A DNA stretch of 64,000 nt from Streptomyces sp. DI166 (GCF_900091315.1 NZ_FLSP01000020.1:1-64000); one strand, 5' to 3'. Shown: positions 55,127 to 64,000, numbered from the stretch's first letter. Notes: generated by a model from the sequence alone, not told the origin. Translations and numbers: made by a program.

Positions 55127-56731
55127 TTGAGTAAGTACCGCTGGTGGCGTGACGCGGTGATCTACCAGGTCTACGTCCGCAGCTTCCTGGACAGCACCGG
55201 AGACGGAGTCGGCGACCTCGCCGGCGTCCGCACGGGGCTGCCGTACCTGAAGAAGCTGGGCGTGGACGGGATATGGCTGAGCCCCTGCTACCCCTCACCG
55301 CAGCACGACCACGGCTACGACGTCGCCGACTACCGCGACGTCGACCCCCTCTTCGGCGACCTCGCCGAGTTCGACCTGCTGATGGCGGCCGCCCGGCGGC
55401 TCGGCATCAAGGTGCTCCTGGACATCGTTCCGAACCACTGCTCCATCGAGCACCCGGCGTTCCGCGCCGCGCTCGCCGCCGCCCCCGGCAGCCCGGAGCG
55501 CGCCCGCTTCCACTTCGCCGACGGCCGCGGCCCGGACGGCGCCGAGCCCCCGAACAACTGGCACGCCATGTTCGGCGGCCCGGCCTGGACCCGGGTCGAG
55601 GACGGCCAGTGGTACCTGCACATGTTCACGCCCGAGCAGCCCGACTGGAACTGGCGCGACCCGGCCGTCGGCGCCGACTTCGAGCAGACCCTGCGCTTCT
55701 GGCTGGACCGGGGCGTCGACGGCTTCCGGATCGACGTGGCGGCCGGGCTCTTCAAACACCCCGACCTGCCCGACTCCGACGACCCGGAGGCCGACGCCCG
55801 CACCCGTGACTCGGTCAACCCGCTCGCCTGGAACCAGCCCGAGGTGCACGAGGTGTGGCGCCACTGGCGGGCCATCTGCGAGGAGTACACCGCCCGCGAC
55901 GGCCGCGAGCGGCTGCTGGTCGGCGAGGTCTCCGTGCCCACCGCCCGTGAGCACGCCCTCTACGTCCGCGCGGACGAACTCCACCAGGCGTTCTTCTTCG
56001 ACCTGCTGGGCGCCCCCTGGGACGCCGACGCCTTCCGCAAGGTCATCTCCGAGGCCATGGAGGACATCGCGGGCACCGGCTCCACCGTCACCTGGGTGCT
56101 CAACAACCACGACCAGGTCCGCACCGTCACCCGCTACGGCGGACCCACCCCCGAGGGCAGCGGCCTCGGCGCCGCCCGCGCCCGCGCCGCCGCGCTGCTG
56201 ATGCTGGCGCTGCCAGGTGCCGCGTACATCTACCAGGGCGAGGAGCTGGGGCTGCCCGAGGTCGACCTGCCCGACGACGTGCTCACCGACCCCATCTACC
56301 GGCGCACCGGCAGCCGGGCCCGCATCCGCGACGGGTGCCGGGTGCCGCTGCCCTGGTCGGGACAGGCGTCCCCGTTCGGCTTCACCTCCGGCGTCGAGGG
56401 CGCCAAGCCCTGGCTGCCGCAGCCGGACTACTTCGCCGAGTACGCCACCGACCGCGCCCTCTCCGACACCCGCTCCTTCTGGCACCTGTACCGCGACGGC
56501 CTCCAACTGCGCTCCTCGCTGCCGCAGTTGGGCGAGGGAGAACTGCACTGGCTGGACAGCCCGCCGGACGTCCTCACCTTCTCCCGCGGCGACGGATTCG
56601 TCTGCGCCGTCAACTTCGGGACCACCCCCGCTCCCGCACCCGTCTCCGGCGCCCCGCTGCTGTCCAGCGGACCCTGCCCGGCCGGAGTGCTGCCCGGTTC
56701 CACGGCCGCCTGGTGGCTCGGCGACCTCTGA
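55124..56731 (+). CDS. GH13 alpha-glucosidase
   Basis: A 535-residue cytoplasmic glycoside hydrolase with the GH13 (beta/alpha)8 barrel. WWRDAVIYQVYVRSFLDSTGDGVGDLAGV opens it; DIVPNH is region I; the nucleophile D204 lies in GFRIDVAAG, the acid/base E268 in VGEVS, and D330 in LNNHDQ. QPDWNWRDP is the fifth conserved region of the oligo-1,6-glucosidase subfamily. It would hydrolyse imported short alpha-glucosides to glucose. There is no signal peptide. It heads an operon with the binding protein and two permeases. The ATG at 55124 is inside the operator-like dyad, and the transcript is probably leaderless. Confidence 0.9.
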   Translation: MLSKYRWWRDAVIYQVYVRSFLDSTGDGVGDLAGVRTGLPYLKKLGVDGIWLSPCYPSPQHDHGYDVADYRDVDPLFGDLAEFDLLMAAARRLGIKVLLDIVPNHCSIEHPAFRAALAAAPGSPERARFHFADGRGPDGAEPPNNWHAMFGGPAWTRVEDGQWYLHMFTPEQPDWNWRDPAVGADFEQTLRFWLDRGVDGFRIDVAAGLFKHPDLPDSDDPEADARTRDSVNPLAWNQPEVHEVWRHWRAICEEYTARDGRERLLVGEVSVPTAREHALYVRADELHQAFFFDLLGAPWDADAFRKVISEAMEDIAGTGSTVTWVLNNHDQVRTVTRYGGPTPEGSGLGAARARAAALLMLALPGAAYIYQGEELGLPEVDLPDDVLTDPIYRRTGSRARIRDGCRVPLPWSGQASPFGFTSGVEGAKPWLPQPDYFAEYATDRALSDTRSFWHLYRDGLQLRSSLPQLGEGELHWLDSPPDVLTFSRGDGFVCAVNFGTTPAPAPVSGAPLLSSGPCPAGVLPGSTAAWWLGDL

Positions 56732-56770
56732 GTTTCCGTCAGTTTCCCACCCCTTGAAGGGACATCAACG

Positions 56771-58099
56771 ATGATGCGACGACGCTCCACCCTGCTCCTC
56801 AGCTGCACCGCCCTCGTCCTGGCCCTCGGCGCGACCGCCTGTGGCAGCGACGACCCGGTCACCGCCGGCGGCGGCGACCAGAACCTGAGCGGCCAGACCA
56901 TCACCGTCGCCGGTGTCTGGTCCGGCAGCGAGCAGAAGAACTTCCAGAAGGTCCTGGACGCCTTCTCCGAGAAGACCGGTGCCAAGACCCAGTTCGTCTC
57001 CACCGGCGACAACGTCTCCACCGTCGTCGGCAGCAAGATCGAGGGCGGCAACGCCTTCGACGTCGTGCTGGTCCCGCAGGTCGGCGTGCTCAAGCAGTTC
57101 GCGGAGCAGGGCTGGCTGGTGCCGCTGTCCAAGAAGACCGAGAGCGAGGTCGACGCCAACTTCGCCGAGGTCTGGAAGAACTACGGCACCGTGGACGGCA
57201 AGTTCTACGGCCTCTACTTCAAGGCCGCCCACAAGTCGACCGTCTGGTACAGCCCCGAGGCCCTGGAGCAGGCCGGCGTCGAGCCGCCGCGCGACTTCAA
57301 GGGCATGCTGGAGGCCGGCCGCACCGTCTCCGACTCCGGGCTCTCCGCCTTCGCCGTCGCCGGACAGGACGGCTGGACCCTCACCGACTGGTTCGAGAAC
57401 ATCTACCTCTCCCAGGCCGGACCCGAGAACTACGACAAGCTCGCCGCGCACGAGCTGAAGTGGACCGACGAGAGCGTCGTCAAGGCGCTCACCACGCTCG
57501 GCACGGTCTTCAAGGACGAGCAGCTCATAGCCGGCGGCCGCAAGGGCGCCCTGAACACCGACTTCCCGGGCTCGGTGGAGAAGGTCTTCGGCCCCAAGGC
57601 CGAGGCCGGCATGGTCTACGAAGGCGACTTCGTCGCGGGCGTCGCCAAGGACCAGTTCGGCCGCTCCATCGGCGACGACGCCAACTTCTTCCCCTTCCCG
57701 GGCGTCGACGGCGGTGAAGCACCCGTGGTCAGCGGTGGTGACGCGGCCGTCGTCCTGAAGGACGGCAAGAACCAGAAGGCCGCCCAGGCGCTGGTGGAGT
57801 TCCTGGCCACCCCGGAGGCCGCCGCGGTGTGGGCCGACGCGGGCGGCTTCCTCTCCCCGAACAAGAAGCTGGACCCGGCCGCCTACAGCGACGCTGTCAC
57901 CCGGGCGACCGCCAAGTCCCTGGTCGCCGCCGGTGACTCGGTCCGCTTCGACATGTCCGACCAGGCACCCGCCGCGTTCGGCGGCACCAAGGGCGCGGGC
58001 GAGTGGAAGATCCTCCAGGACTTCCTGCGCGACCCCTCCGACCCGAAGGCGACCGCCGCGGAGCTGGAGAAGGCCGCGGCCAAGGCGTACAAGGGCTGA
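56771..58099 (+). CDS. Alpha-glucoside-type ABC transporter binding lipoprotein
   Basis: A 442-residue family 1 binding protein with a normal lipoprotein signal and lipid-acceptor C24 (GATACGSDD). The mature part has QTITVAGVWSGSEQKNFQKVLDAF, GNAFDVVLVPQVGVLKQFAEQGWLVPL, KAAHKSTVWYSPEALEQAG, WTLTDWFENIYLSQAG and GGDAAVVLKDGKNQKAAQALVEFLATPEA. This resembles AglE-type alpha-glucoside receptors. It lies 39 bp after the GH13 gene with AAGGGA before the ATG. It captures the sugar outside the membrane for the two permeases downstream. Confidence 0.9.
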   Translation: MMRRRSTLLLSCTALVLALGATACGSDDPVTAGGGDQNLSGQTITVAGVWSGSEQKNFQKVLDAFSEKTGAKTQFVSTGDNVSTVVGSKIEGGNAFDVVLVPQVGVLKQFAEQGWLVPLSKKTESEVDANFAEVWKNYGTVDGKFYGLYFKAAHKSTVWYSPEALEQAGVEPPRDFKGMLEAGRTVSDSGLSAFAVAGQDGWTLTDWFENIYLSQAGPENYDKLAAHELKWTDESVVKALTTLGTVFKDEQLIAGGRKGALNTDFPGSVEKVFGPKAEAGMVYEGDFVAGVAKDQFGRSIGDDANFFPFPGVDGGEAPVVSGGDAAVVLKDGKNQKAAQALVEFLATPEAAAVWADAGGFLSPNKKLDPAAYSDAVTRATAKSLVAAGDSVRFDMSDQAPAAFGGTKGAGEWKILQDFLRDPSDPKATAAELEKAAAKAYKG

Positions 58100-58105
58100 C
58101 GCGCC

Positions 58106-59467
58106 ATGACCGCGACCGTCGTCAAGGAGACGAACCCCCCGCCGCCACCGGCGACCTCGCAGCCGCCACGGGTACGGCGGATGCGGCGGCGGGGCTGGCT
58201 GATCGCCTCCCTCTTCGTCCTCCCCGCGCTGCTGCTGCTCGGCGCGCTCGTCGTCTACCCGGTGCTGTTCTCCATCGGCCGCAGCTTCTTCGACGCCTCC
58301 GGCGACAAGTTCGTGGGCGGCGAGAACTACACCGAGATGTTCCAGGACCCGGCCACCCTCAAGGCCGTCCGCAACACCGCGATCTGGGTGGTGGTGGCCC
58401 CCGCCCTGCTCACCGGCCTCGGTCTGATCCTCGCCGTGCTGGTGGAGAAGATCCGCTGGGCCACCGCGTTCAAGCTGCTGCTGTTCATGCCGATGGCGGT
58501 GTCCTTCCTGGCCGCCGGAATCATCTTCCGGCTCGCCTACGACGAGGACCCCGACAAGGGCGTCCTCAACGCCGCCGTCGTGGCCGTCCACGACGCGGTC
58601 AAGGGCACCTCCTCCTATCCGACGGCCCGTGCCCGTGAGGGGCAGGGCCTGACCAAGGAGTCGGACGGCTCGTACCGGGCCACCGGCTCACCCGGGGACA
58701 CCCTGGCCCTCGGCCTGGTCGGCGTCGCCCCCAAGGACCTGCCCTCCGGCGCCGAACCGGCCGCCGGGGCGGCGGCCCGGCCCGCCGAGCCCGGCGCGCT
58801 GAGCGGTGTCGTCTACCTGGACTTCACCCCCGGCGGGGGCGGGGAACAGGGCAAGGTCGACCCGAAGGAGAGCGGACTGCCCGAGGTCAAGGTCGAGGCG
58901 GTGCGCGACGGTGAGAAGGTCGCGAGCACCACCACGGCCTCCGACGGCTCCTTCCGCTTCACCGGCCTGGAGCAGGGCGAGTACGAGGTCCGCCTGCCGG
59001 CCTCCAACTTCTCCCCGCCCTACGACGGGATCTCCTGGCTCGGGCCGGCGCTGGTCACCCCGGCGATCATCGGGGCGTACCTGTGGATCTGGACCGGGTT
59101 CGCGATGGTGCTGATCGGGGCAGGGCTGTCCACCCTGCCGCGGGACGCGCTGGAGGCGGCGCGGATGGACGGCGCCAACGAGTGGCAGATCTTCCGCAAG
59201 ATCACCGTGCCGCTGCTGGCGCCCGTGCTCACCGTGGTCTTCGTGACCCTCGTGATCAACGTGATGAAGGTCTTCGACCTCGTCTACATCATCGCGCCGG
59301 GACCGGTGCAGGAGGACGCCACCGTGCTCGCCACCCAGATGTGGCTGGTGTCCTTCGGCGGCGGCAACAACCAGGGGCTCGGCAGTGCCCTCGGTGTGCT
59401 CCTGCTGCTGCTCGTGGTGCCGGCCATGGTCTTCAACCTCCGCCGCTTCCGAAGGAGTCAGCGATGA
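58106..59467 (+). CDS. Sugar ABC permease (MalF/AglF type) with inserted Ig/prealbumin-like domain
   Basis: A 453-residue permease. Membrane helices lie near 32-55, 92-115 and 119-143, then a ~140-residue insertion at about 165-305, then helices at 313-340, 370-398 and 428-448. The EAA coupling loop is LEAARMDGANEWQIFRKITVPL at about 349-370. The insertion contains LSGVVYLDF...GLPEVKVEAV..STTTASDGSFRFTGLEQGEYEVRLP, the pattern of SdrD_B / carboxypeptidase-regulatory-like beta-sandwiches normally found on secreted proteins. It precedes the helices carrying the EAA loop and should face outward. The 3' end overlaps the next permease (ATGA). Confidence 0.9.
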   Translation: MTATVVKETNPPPPPATSQPPRVRRMRRRGWLIASLFVLPALLLLGALVVYPVLFSIGRSFFDASGDKFVGGENYTEMFQDPATLKAVRNTAIWVVVAPALLTGLGLILAVLVEKIRWATAFKLLLFMPMAVSFLAAGIIFRLAYDEDPDKGVLNAAVVAVHDAVKGTSSYPTARAREGQGLTKESDGSYRATGSPGDTLALGLVGVAPKDLPSGAEPAAGAAARPAEPGALSGVVYLDFTPGGGGEQGKVDPKESGLPEVKVEAVRDGEKVASTTTASDGSFRFTGLEQGEYEVRLPASNFSPPYDGISWLGPALVTPAIIGAYLWIWTGFAMVLIGAGLSTLPRDALEAARMDGANEWQIFRKITVPLLAPVLTVVFVTLVINVMKVFDLVYIIAPGPVQEDATVLATQMWLVSFGGGNNQGLGSALGVLLLLLVVPAMVFNLRRFRRSQR

Positions 59468-60303
59468 ACGCGGTGCGCAAGGCCCTCGGCAGCAGCGCGG
59501 TCCAGGCCTTCCTCGTACTGATCGGGCTGATCTGGCTCACCCCGCTGGCCGGGCTGCTGCTGTCCTCGCTGCGGTCCGCCGAGGACACGGCGCGGGGTGG
59601 GTGGTGGACGGTGTTCACCAGTCCCGGGCAGCTGTCCTTCGACAACTACTCGGCGCTGCTGGACAACGCCGGGATCACGCGGGCGTTCTGGAACACCGTG
59701 CTGATCTCGGTCCCGGCGACCGCGCTGGTCGTGATTCTGGCGGCGCTGGCCGGATACGCCTTCGCCTGGCTGGACTTCCCCGGGCGGGACGCGATCTTCC
59801 TGGTCGTGGTGGCGTTGCTGGTGGTGCCGGTGCAGGTCGGTCTGCTGCCGGTGGCCAAACTCTTCGGTCAGCTGGGGCTGTTCGGGACGATCCCGGGTGT
59901 CGTGCTCTTCCACGTGGCCTACGGGCTGCCCTTCGCGGTGTTCCTGTTGCGGAACTACTTCGCGGAGATGCCGAAGGAGATGCTGGAGGCGGCGCGGATG
60001 GACGGGGGTGGGGAGTGGCGGATCTTCACGCGGCTCGTGCTTCCCGTGGGCCGTCCGGCGATCGCGAGCCTCGCCATCTTCCAGTTCCTGTGGGTCTGGA
60101 ACGACATGCTGGTGGCGCTGCTGTTCGCCGACAGCTCCTCGCAGCCGTTGACGGTTGAACTCCAGTCGCAGATCCGGCAGTTCGGAAGCAACATCGATGT
60201 GCTGGCGCCGGGGGCGTTCCTGTCCCTGGTGGTGCCGGTGGTCGTGTTCTTCGCCTTCCAGAAGCACTTTGTGCAGGGGGTGATGGCGGGTTCGGTGAAG
60301 TGA
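59464..60303 (+). CDS. Sugar ABC permease (MalG/AglG type)
   Basis: A 279-residue second permease with six helices. The EAA loop is MLEAARMDGGGEWRIFTRLVLPVGRPA near 170-196, followed by FLWVWNDMLVALLFA. The ATG at 59464 overlaps the previous stop. The operon has no ATPase gene; in Streptomyces sugar importers normally share the MsiK ATPase, so that is the likely partner (known family behaviour, not seen here). Confidence 0.92.
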   Translation: MNAVRKALGSSAVQAFLVLIGLIWLTPLAGLLLSSLRSAEDTARGGWWTVFTSPGQLSFDNYSALLDNAGITRAFWNTVLISVPATALVVILAALAGYAFAWLDFPGRDAIFLVVVALLVVPVQVGLLPVAKLFGQLGLFGTIPGVVLFHVAYGLPFAVFLLRNYFAEMPKEMLEAARMDGGGEWRIFTRLVLPVGRPAIASLAIFQFLWVWNDMLVALLFADSSSQPLTVELQSQIRQFGSNIDVLAPGAFLSLVVPVVVFFAFQKHFVQGVMAGSVK

Positions 60304-60811
60304 CGGGGTGGTTGCGCGGGGGCGTTTCCTCGCCCCCGCCGCCCCTACCCGTCCCATCCTCCAGGGGCTCCGCCCCTTCGACCCCGAGGGGTTGTTCTTT
60401 GGGTGCGGGTGGGTGGGGGCTGGTCGCGCAGTTCCCCGCGCCCCTTCGGGACCACCGGTTGTGCCTCGGGTGCGGGCCGGTGGGGGCTGGTCGCGCAGTT
60501 CCCCGCGCCCCTTTTTGCTGGGGCTCCGCCCCAGATCCCGCTCCTCAAGCGCCGGAGGGCTGAAATTTCCCGCGTACCTGACAGCGCTCGGGAGCCCTCA
60601 GCCCTCCGGCGTTTGGGGACGAGGCTCTTGCCGTCCCTAGCCCCCACCCACCCGTTGGTGGCTACGCCGCCCGGCGACTCTCAGCCCGTCCGGCGTTTGA
60701 GGACGAGGCCCGTTCAGGGCCGGTTGGGGGTTTGGGGGCGGGGCCCCCAAGGGTCGGGAATGGGGAGGGGCGGCGGGGGCGAGAAAGACCGGGCCCCCGC
60801 CGCCCCCCACC
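60304..60811. repeat. 508-bp non-coding region with dispersed intergenic repeats
   Basis: No gene is supported here. Two 46-bp near-identical copies containing GGGGCTGGTCGCGCAGTTCC lie at 60401-60446 and 60468-60513. A 14-bp inverted repeat, CGCCGGAGGGCTGA (60550-60563) and TCAGCCCTCCGGCG (60598-60611), forms a terminator-like hairpin. A third related unit with TCCGGCGTTTGAGGACGAGG lies at 60690-60709. These match short repeats I recall from many Streptomyces intergenic regions, at convergent gene ends. Confidence 0.75.
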
Positions 60812-61594
60812 TCACGGTGACGCCGGTGGGTACAGCGACCGGGGGAGTTGGGACGCTGCCGCCGCGTCCAGGAGCCACAGGGTGCGCTGGCGGCCGTACG
60901 CGCCCGCCGCCGGGGCCTGGATCTCGCCGGCGCCCGACAACGCGATCGCCGCCGCCTGCGCCTTGTCCTCGCCCGCCGCCAGCAGCCAGACCTCGCGGGC
61001 CGATCGGATCGCCGGGAGGGTCAGGGAGACGCGCGTCGGCGGGGGCTTCGGGGCGCCGTGCACCCCCACCACCATCCGCTCCGTCTCACGGACCGCCGGC
61101 AGCTCCGGGAACAGGGACGCCACATGCGTGTCCGGCCCTACGCCCAGCATCAGCACGTCGAACACGGGAACCGTCCCGTGGTTCTCGGGACCCGCCGCCC
61201 GCGCCAGCTCCTCGGCGTAGGCGGCCGCCGCCGCGTCCGCGTCCGCCCCGTGCGGACCGTCCGACGCGGGCATGGCGTGCACCCGCTTGGGGTCCAGGGG
61301 CACGGAGTCCAGCAGGGCCTCGCGCGCCTGGGTGACATTGCGCTCCGGATCGCCCTCCGGCAGGAACCGCTCGTCACCCCACCACAGGTCCAGCCGCCCC
61401 CAGTCGATGGCGTCCCGCGCCGGCGCGGCGGCCAGCGCGGCCAGCAGACCGTTGCCGTTGCGCCCACCCGTGAGGACCACCGACGCGGTACCGCGCGACG
61501 CCTGGGCGTCCACGATCCGCGTGATGAGGCGAGCCGCGGCGGCCTGCGCCATCAGCTCCTTGTCGCGGTGCACGACCAGCTGCGGAGTGCTCAC
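60812..61594 (-). CDS. pgl: 6-phosphogluconolactonase
   Basis: A 260-residue NagB-fold enzyme, second step of the oxidative pentose-phosphate pathway. ASVVLTGGRNGNGLLAAL, IDWGRLDLWWGDERFLPEGDPERN and FDVLMLGVGPDTHVASLFPE are the family motifs; the usual DGH in the last block is DTH here. The GTG at 61594 overlaps the opcA stop in GTGA, so translation is coupled. The order zwf-opcA-pgl on this strand is standard for actinobacteria. Confidence 0.92.
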   Translation of the reverse strand: MSTPQLVVHRDKELMAQAAAARLITRIVDAQASRGTASVVLTGGRNGNGLLAALAAAPARDAIDWGRLDLWWGDERFLPEGDPERNVTQAREALLDSVPLDPKRVHAMPASDGPHGADADAAAAAYAEELARAAGPENHGTVPVFDVLMLGVGPDTHVASLFPELPAVRETERMVVGVHGAPKPPPTRVSLTLPAIRSAREVWLLAAGEDKAQAAAIALSGAGEIQAPAAGAYGRQRTLWLLDAAAASQLPRSLYPPASP

Positions 61595-62634
61595 TGCGCG
61601 GCCGCCTTCTTCGCCGGGCCCTTCTTCGCGGCCAGCGCGGCAGGCGACGCCTCCACAGCGGGCTTCGGCTCGGGTGCCGACCCCGGCTCCGGCTCCGGCT
61701 CGTCCGCGGCCGTCTTCAGCCGCGACACCCCGTACCGCAGCGCCGACGCGTACGTGTCGTCCGGGTCCAGCCGCCGCAGCTCCTCCGCGATCAGCTCGGC
61801 CGTGTCCCGCCGCTTCAGCGCCACCGCACGGTCCGGCTGGCCCTGGATGGACAGCGTCGCCAGCGAGCCGTCCGCCCGGTCCAGCACGATCGGGCCGCAG
61901 TCGGTGGCCATCCGTACCGCCGTCAGACCGGGGCCCGACGACAGCGACCGCTTCACCGGCACGTCCAGCCGGTCCGCGAGCCACATCGCCAGCAGCTCGC
62001 AGCTCGGGTTGAACTCCTCGCCCTCGACCTCGACGGCCTTGACCTGGCACACGACCTGGTCGAGGGCCGCCGCCAGCATCGAACGCCACGGCGTGATGCG
62101 GGTCCACGACAGGTCCGTGTCACCGGGCGTGTAGGCACCGGCCCGTGCCTCCAGCTCGCGCACCGGCTGCTCGCAGGCGTAGGTGTCGGTGACCCGGCGC
62201 TGTGCCAGTGCGCCCAGCGGGTCGTTCGCCGGGTCCAGCGGCGCGTTCACCGGCCACCAGACCACGACCGGCGCGTCCGGCAGCAGCAGCGGCAGCACCA
62301 CCGACTGGGCGTGGTCCACCACCTCGCCGTACAGGCGCAGCACGATCGTCTCGCCGGTGCCCGCGTCGGCACCCACCCGCACCTCGGCGTCCAGGCGCGA
62401 GGACGTACGGTCCCGGGGCGAGCGCGAGACGCGCTTGATGACCACCAGCGTGCGCGAGGGGTGCTCGCGCGAGGCGTCACCGGCGGCCTTGAGCGCGTCG
62501 TACGCGTTCTCCTCGTCCGTCACGATGACCAGCGTCAGCACCATGCCGACGGCAGGCGTGCCGATGGCGCGGCGGCCCTTCACGAGGGCCTTGTTTATCT
62601 TGCTGGCCGTGGTGTCCGTCAGATCGATCTTCAT
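61591..62634 (-). CDS. opcA: Glucose-6-phosphate dehydrogenase assembly protein OpcA
   Basis: A 347-residue protein with the OpcA landmarks: MKIDLTDTTASKINKALVKGRRA at the start, VLTLVIVTDEENAYDALKAA, HPSRTLVVI, VVLPLLLPDAPVVVWWPVNAP, SLDLSWTRITPWR-like WTRITPWRSMLAAALD, and GPIVLDRADGSLATLSIQGQPDR. It is required for full glucose-6-phosphate dehydrogenase activity in actinobacteria and cyanobacteria. The C-terminus adds a ~45-residue Pro/Glu then Lys/Ala-rich tail. The ATG overlaps the zwf stop (ATGA), and the end overlaps pgl. Confidence 0.94.
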   Translation of the reverse strand: MKIDLTDTTASKINKALVKGRRAIGTPAVGMVLTLVIVTDEENAYDALKAAGDASREHPSRTLVVIKRVSRSPRDRTSSRLDAEVRVGADAGTGETIVLRLYGEVVDHAQSVVLPLLLPDAPVVVWWPVNAPLDPANDPLGALAQRRVTDTYACEQPVRELEARAGAYTPGDTDLSWTRITPWRSMLAAALDQVVCQVKAVEVEGEEFNPSCELLAMWLADRLDVPVKRSLSSGPGLTAVRMATDCGPIVLDRADGSLATLSIQGQPDRAVALKRRDTAELIAEELRRLDPDDTYASALRYGVSRLKTAADEPEPEPGSAPEPKPAVEASPAALAAKKGPAKKAAAQ

Positions 62635-64000
62635 GGCCGGCGCCAGCTCCGTCCGTCTCGCTCCAGCATCTCGTCCGCCTCGACGGGACCCCAGGTGCCG
62701 GCCGGGTACTGGGCCGGCCTGCCGTGCCTGTCCCAGTACTCCTCGATCGGGTCGAGGATCTTCCAGGACAGCTCGACCTCCTCGGTGCGCGGGAAGAGGT
62801 TGGCGTCGCCGAGCAGGACGTCCAGGATGAGACGCTCGTACGCCTCGGGGCTGGACTCGGTGAAGGACTCGCCGTAGGCGAAGTCCATGGACACGTCCCG
62901 GATCTCCATCGAGGTGCCGGGCACCTTGGACCCGAACCGGACCGTGACGCCCTCGTCCGGCTGGACGCGGATCACGATCGCGTTCTTGCCCAGCTCCTCC
63001 GTCGCCGTGTGGTCGAAGGGGGAGTGCGGCGCCCGCTGCAGCACGACCGCGATCTCGGTGACCCGGCGGCCGAGGCGCTTTCCGGTGCGCAGATAGAAGG
63101 GGACGCCCGCCCATCGGCGGTTGTCCACCTCCAGCTTGATCGCGGCGTAGGTGTCGGTCTTCGACTGCGGGTCGATGCCCTCCTCCTGGAGGTAGCCGAC
63201 CGCCTTCTCGCCGCCCTGCCAGCCCGCCGCGTACTGCCCGAACACGGTGTCCCGGCCCAGGTTCTTCGGCAGCCGGACGGCACCGAGCACCTTGGTCTTC
63301 TCCGCGGCGAGCGCGTCCGCGTCGAAGGACGCGGGCTCCTCCATGGCGGTGAGCGCCATCAGCTGGAGGAGGTGGTTCTGGATGACGTCACGGGCGGCGC
63401 CGATGCCGTCGTAGTACCCGGCCCGGCCGCCGATGCCGATGTCCTCGGCCATGGTGATCTGGACGTGGTCCACGAAGGACCGGTTCCAGATCGGCTCGAA
63501 CATGGTGTTGGCGAACCGCAGCGCCAGGATGTTCTGGACGGTCTCCTTGCCCAGGTAGTGGTCGATGCGGAAGACCTGGTCCGGGGAGAAGACCTCGTGG
63601 ACGACCTTGTTGAGCTCCTCGGCCGACTTCAGGTCGTGGCCGAAGGGCTTCTCGATGACCGCGCGGCGCCAGGACCCGCCCGTCTGGTCGGCGAGGCCGT
63701 GCTTCTTCAGCTGCTGGATGACCACCGGGAAGGAGCGCGGCGGCACGGACAGGTAGAAGGCGAAGTTGCCGCCGGTGCCCTGCTGCTTGTCCAGCTCCTG
63801 GATGGTGTCGCGCAGCCTCTCGAACGCCTCGTCGTCGTCGAAGGTGCCCTGCACGAACCGCATGCCCTGGATGAGCTGGTGCCAGACCTCCTCACGGAAG
63901 GGGGTGCGGGCGTGCTCCTTGACCGCGTCGTGGACCTCCTGCGCGAAGTCCTCGTGCTGCCATTCCCGCCGGGCGAAGCCGACCAGCGAGAAACCCGGCG
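62631..64000 (-). CDS. zwf: Glucose-6-phosphate 1-dehydrogenase (5' end outside window)
   Basis: The C-terminal ~456 residues are present; the frame is open to base 64000, and the N-terminal NADP-binding GASGDL-type motif lies beyond it. Visible landmarks: FSLVGFARREW at the edge, the active-site RIDHYLGKE with the catalytic Lys/His, VDHVQITMAEDIG, GYYDGIGAARDVIQNHLLQL, VPFYLRTGKRL and PEAYERLILDVLLGD. It makes 6-phosphogluconolactone and NADPH and heads the zwf-opcA-pgl operon. An internal Met at 63863 is not the start, because conserved sequence continues upstream. Confidence 0.95.
   Translation of the reverse strand, partial: PGFSLVGFARREWQHEDFAQEVHDAVKEHARTPFREEVWHQLIQGMRFVQGTFDDDEAFERLRDTIQELDKQQGTGGNFAFYLSVPPRSFPVVIQQLKKHGLADQTGGSWRRAVIEKPFGHDLKSAEELNKVVHEVFSPDQVFRIDHYLGKETVQNILALRFANTMFEPIWNRSFVDHVQITMAEDIGIGGRAGYYDGIGAARDVIQNHLLQLMALTAMEEPASFDADALAAEKTKVLGAVRLPKNLGRDTVFGQYAAGWQGGEKAVGYLQEEGIDPQSKTDTYAAIKLEVDNRRWAGVPFYLRTGKRLGRRVTEIAVVLQRAPHSPFDHTATEELGKNAIVIRVQPDEGVTVRFGSKVPGTSMEIRDVSMDFAYGESFTESSPEAYERLILDVLLGDANLFPRTEEVELSWKILDPIEEYWDRHGRPAQYPAGTWGPVEADEMLERDGRSWRRP

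Noticed and set aside
60304-60811. Short open frames in the gap after the sugar permease
   Set aside because: The region is built from intergenic repeats, and the translated products are Arg/Pro-rich without any domain.

Overview
The window is a stretch of a high-GC actinobacterial chromosome, almost certainly Streptomyces. Codon third positions are overwhelmingly G/C, GTG starts are common, and the gene set and order (uvrB - terD - terC - uvrA - uvrC - rapZ - yvcK - whiA - gap - pgk - tpiA - secG - pgi - opcA - zwf) is that of the Streptomyces core. I see no insertion sequence, phage gene, tRNA, rRNA or CRISPR array.

Layout. 1-8560: the 5' part of a PEP/pyruvate-binding enzyme, a MocR-type regulator divergent from an AhpD-like gene, a stand-alone GltD-like oxidoreductase, a DUF1772 membrane protein, a DUF2293 protein, a P-loop-less uridine-kinase homologue, an Hrp1-like CBS protein and a CorA transporter. 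8769-14646: a methyltransferase, the psuG-psuK pseudouridine catabolic pair, a VOC protein, ogt, a secreted glycerophosphodiesterase and a MHYT sensor. 14686-30461: uvrB, terD, a TerD/FtsK-like fusion, terC behind a probable manganese riboswitch, a Ca2+/H+ antiporter, an MHS transporter, an LD-carboxypeptidase, aroQ, a metallo-hydrolase, a DinB-fold protein and uvrA. 30537-39527: a LacI regulator coupled to a PfkB sugar kinase, a Tat-exported Rieske lipoprotein, an HTH regulator, and the uvrC-rapZ-yvcK-whiA operon. 39674-49909: a secreted M14 carboxypeptidase, gap, pgk-tpiA, secG, an RbpA-family protein, an MFS exporter and pgi. 49969-60303: a padR-ABC-FtsX operon divergent from a solute-binding protein, then a GH13 alpha-glucosidase with a binding protein and two permeases (an alpha-glucoside import operon without its own ATPase). 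60812-64000: the pentose-phosphate genes pgl, opcA and zwf (truncated by the window end).

How the genes work together. Three strands stand out. First, DNA repair: uvrA, uvrB and ogt each carry a perfect match to the PafBC-type (RecA-independent) DNA-damage promoter, a TTGTCAGTG element, exactly 8 nt, then TANNNT. The same element precedes an MFS exporter, a one-base variant precedes terD, and a degenerate form precedes uvrC. This suggests that excision repair, alkyl repair, a tellurium/stress protein and an exporter are co-induced. Second, metal and envelope stress: terD, the TerD/FtsK fusion and riboswitch-controlled terC lie side by side. Third, carbon metabolism: lower glycolysis, pgi, the oxidative pentose-phosphate genes and alpha-glucoside uptake are close together, with two nearly identical 19-bp operator-like sequences linking the padR locus to the alpha-glucosidase/transporter operon.
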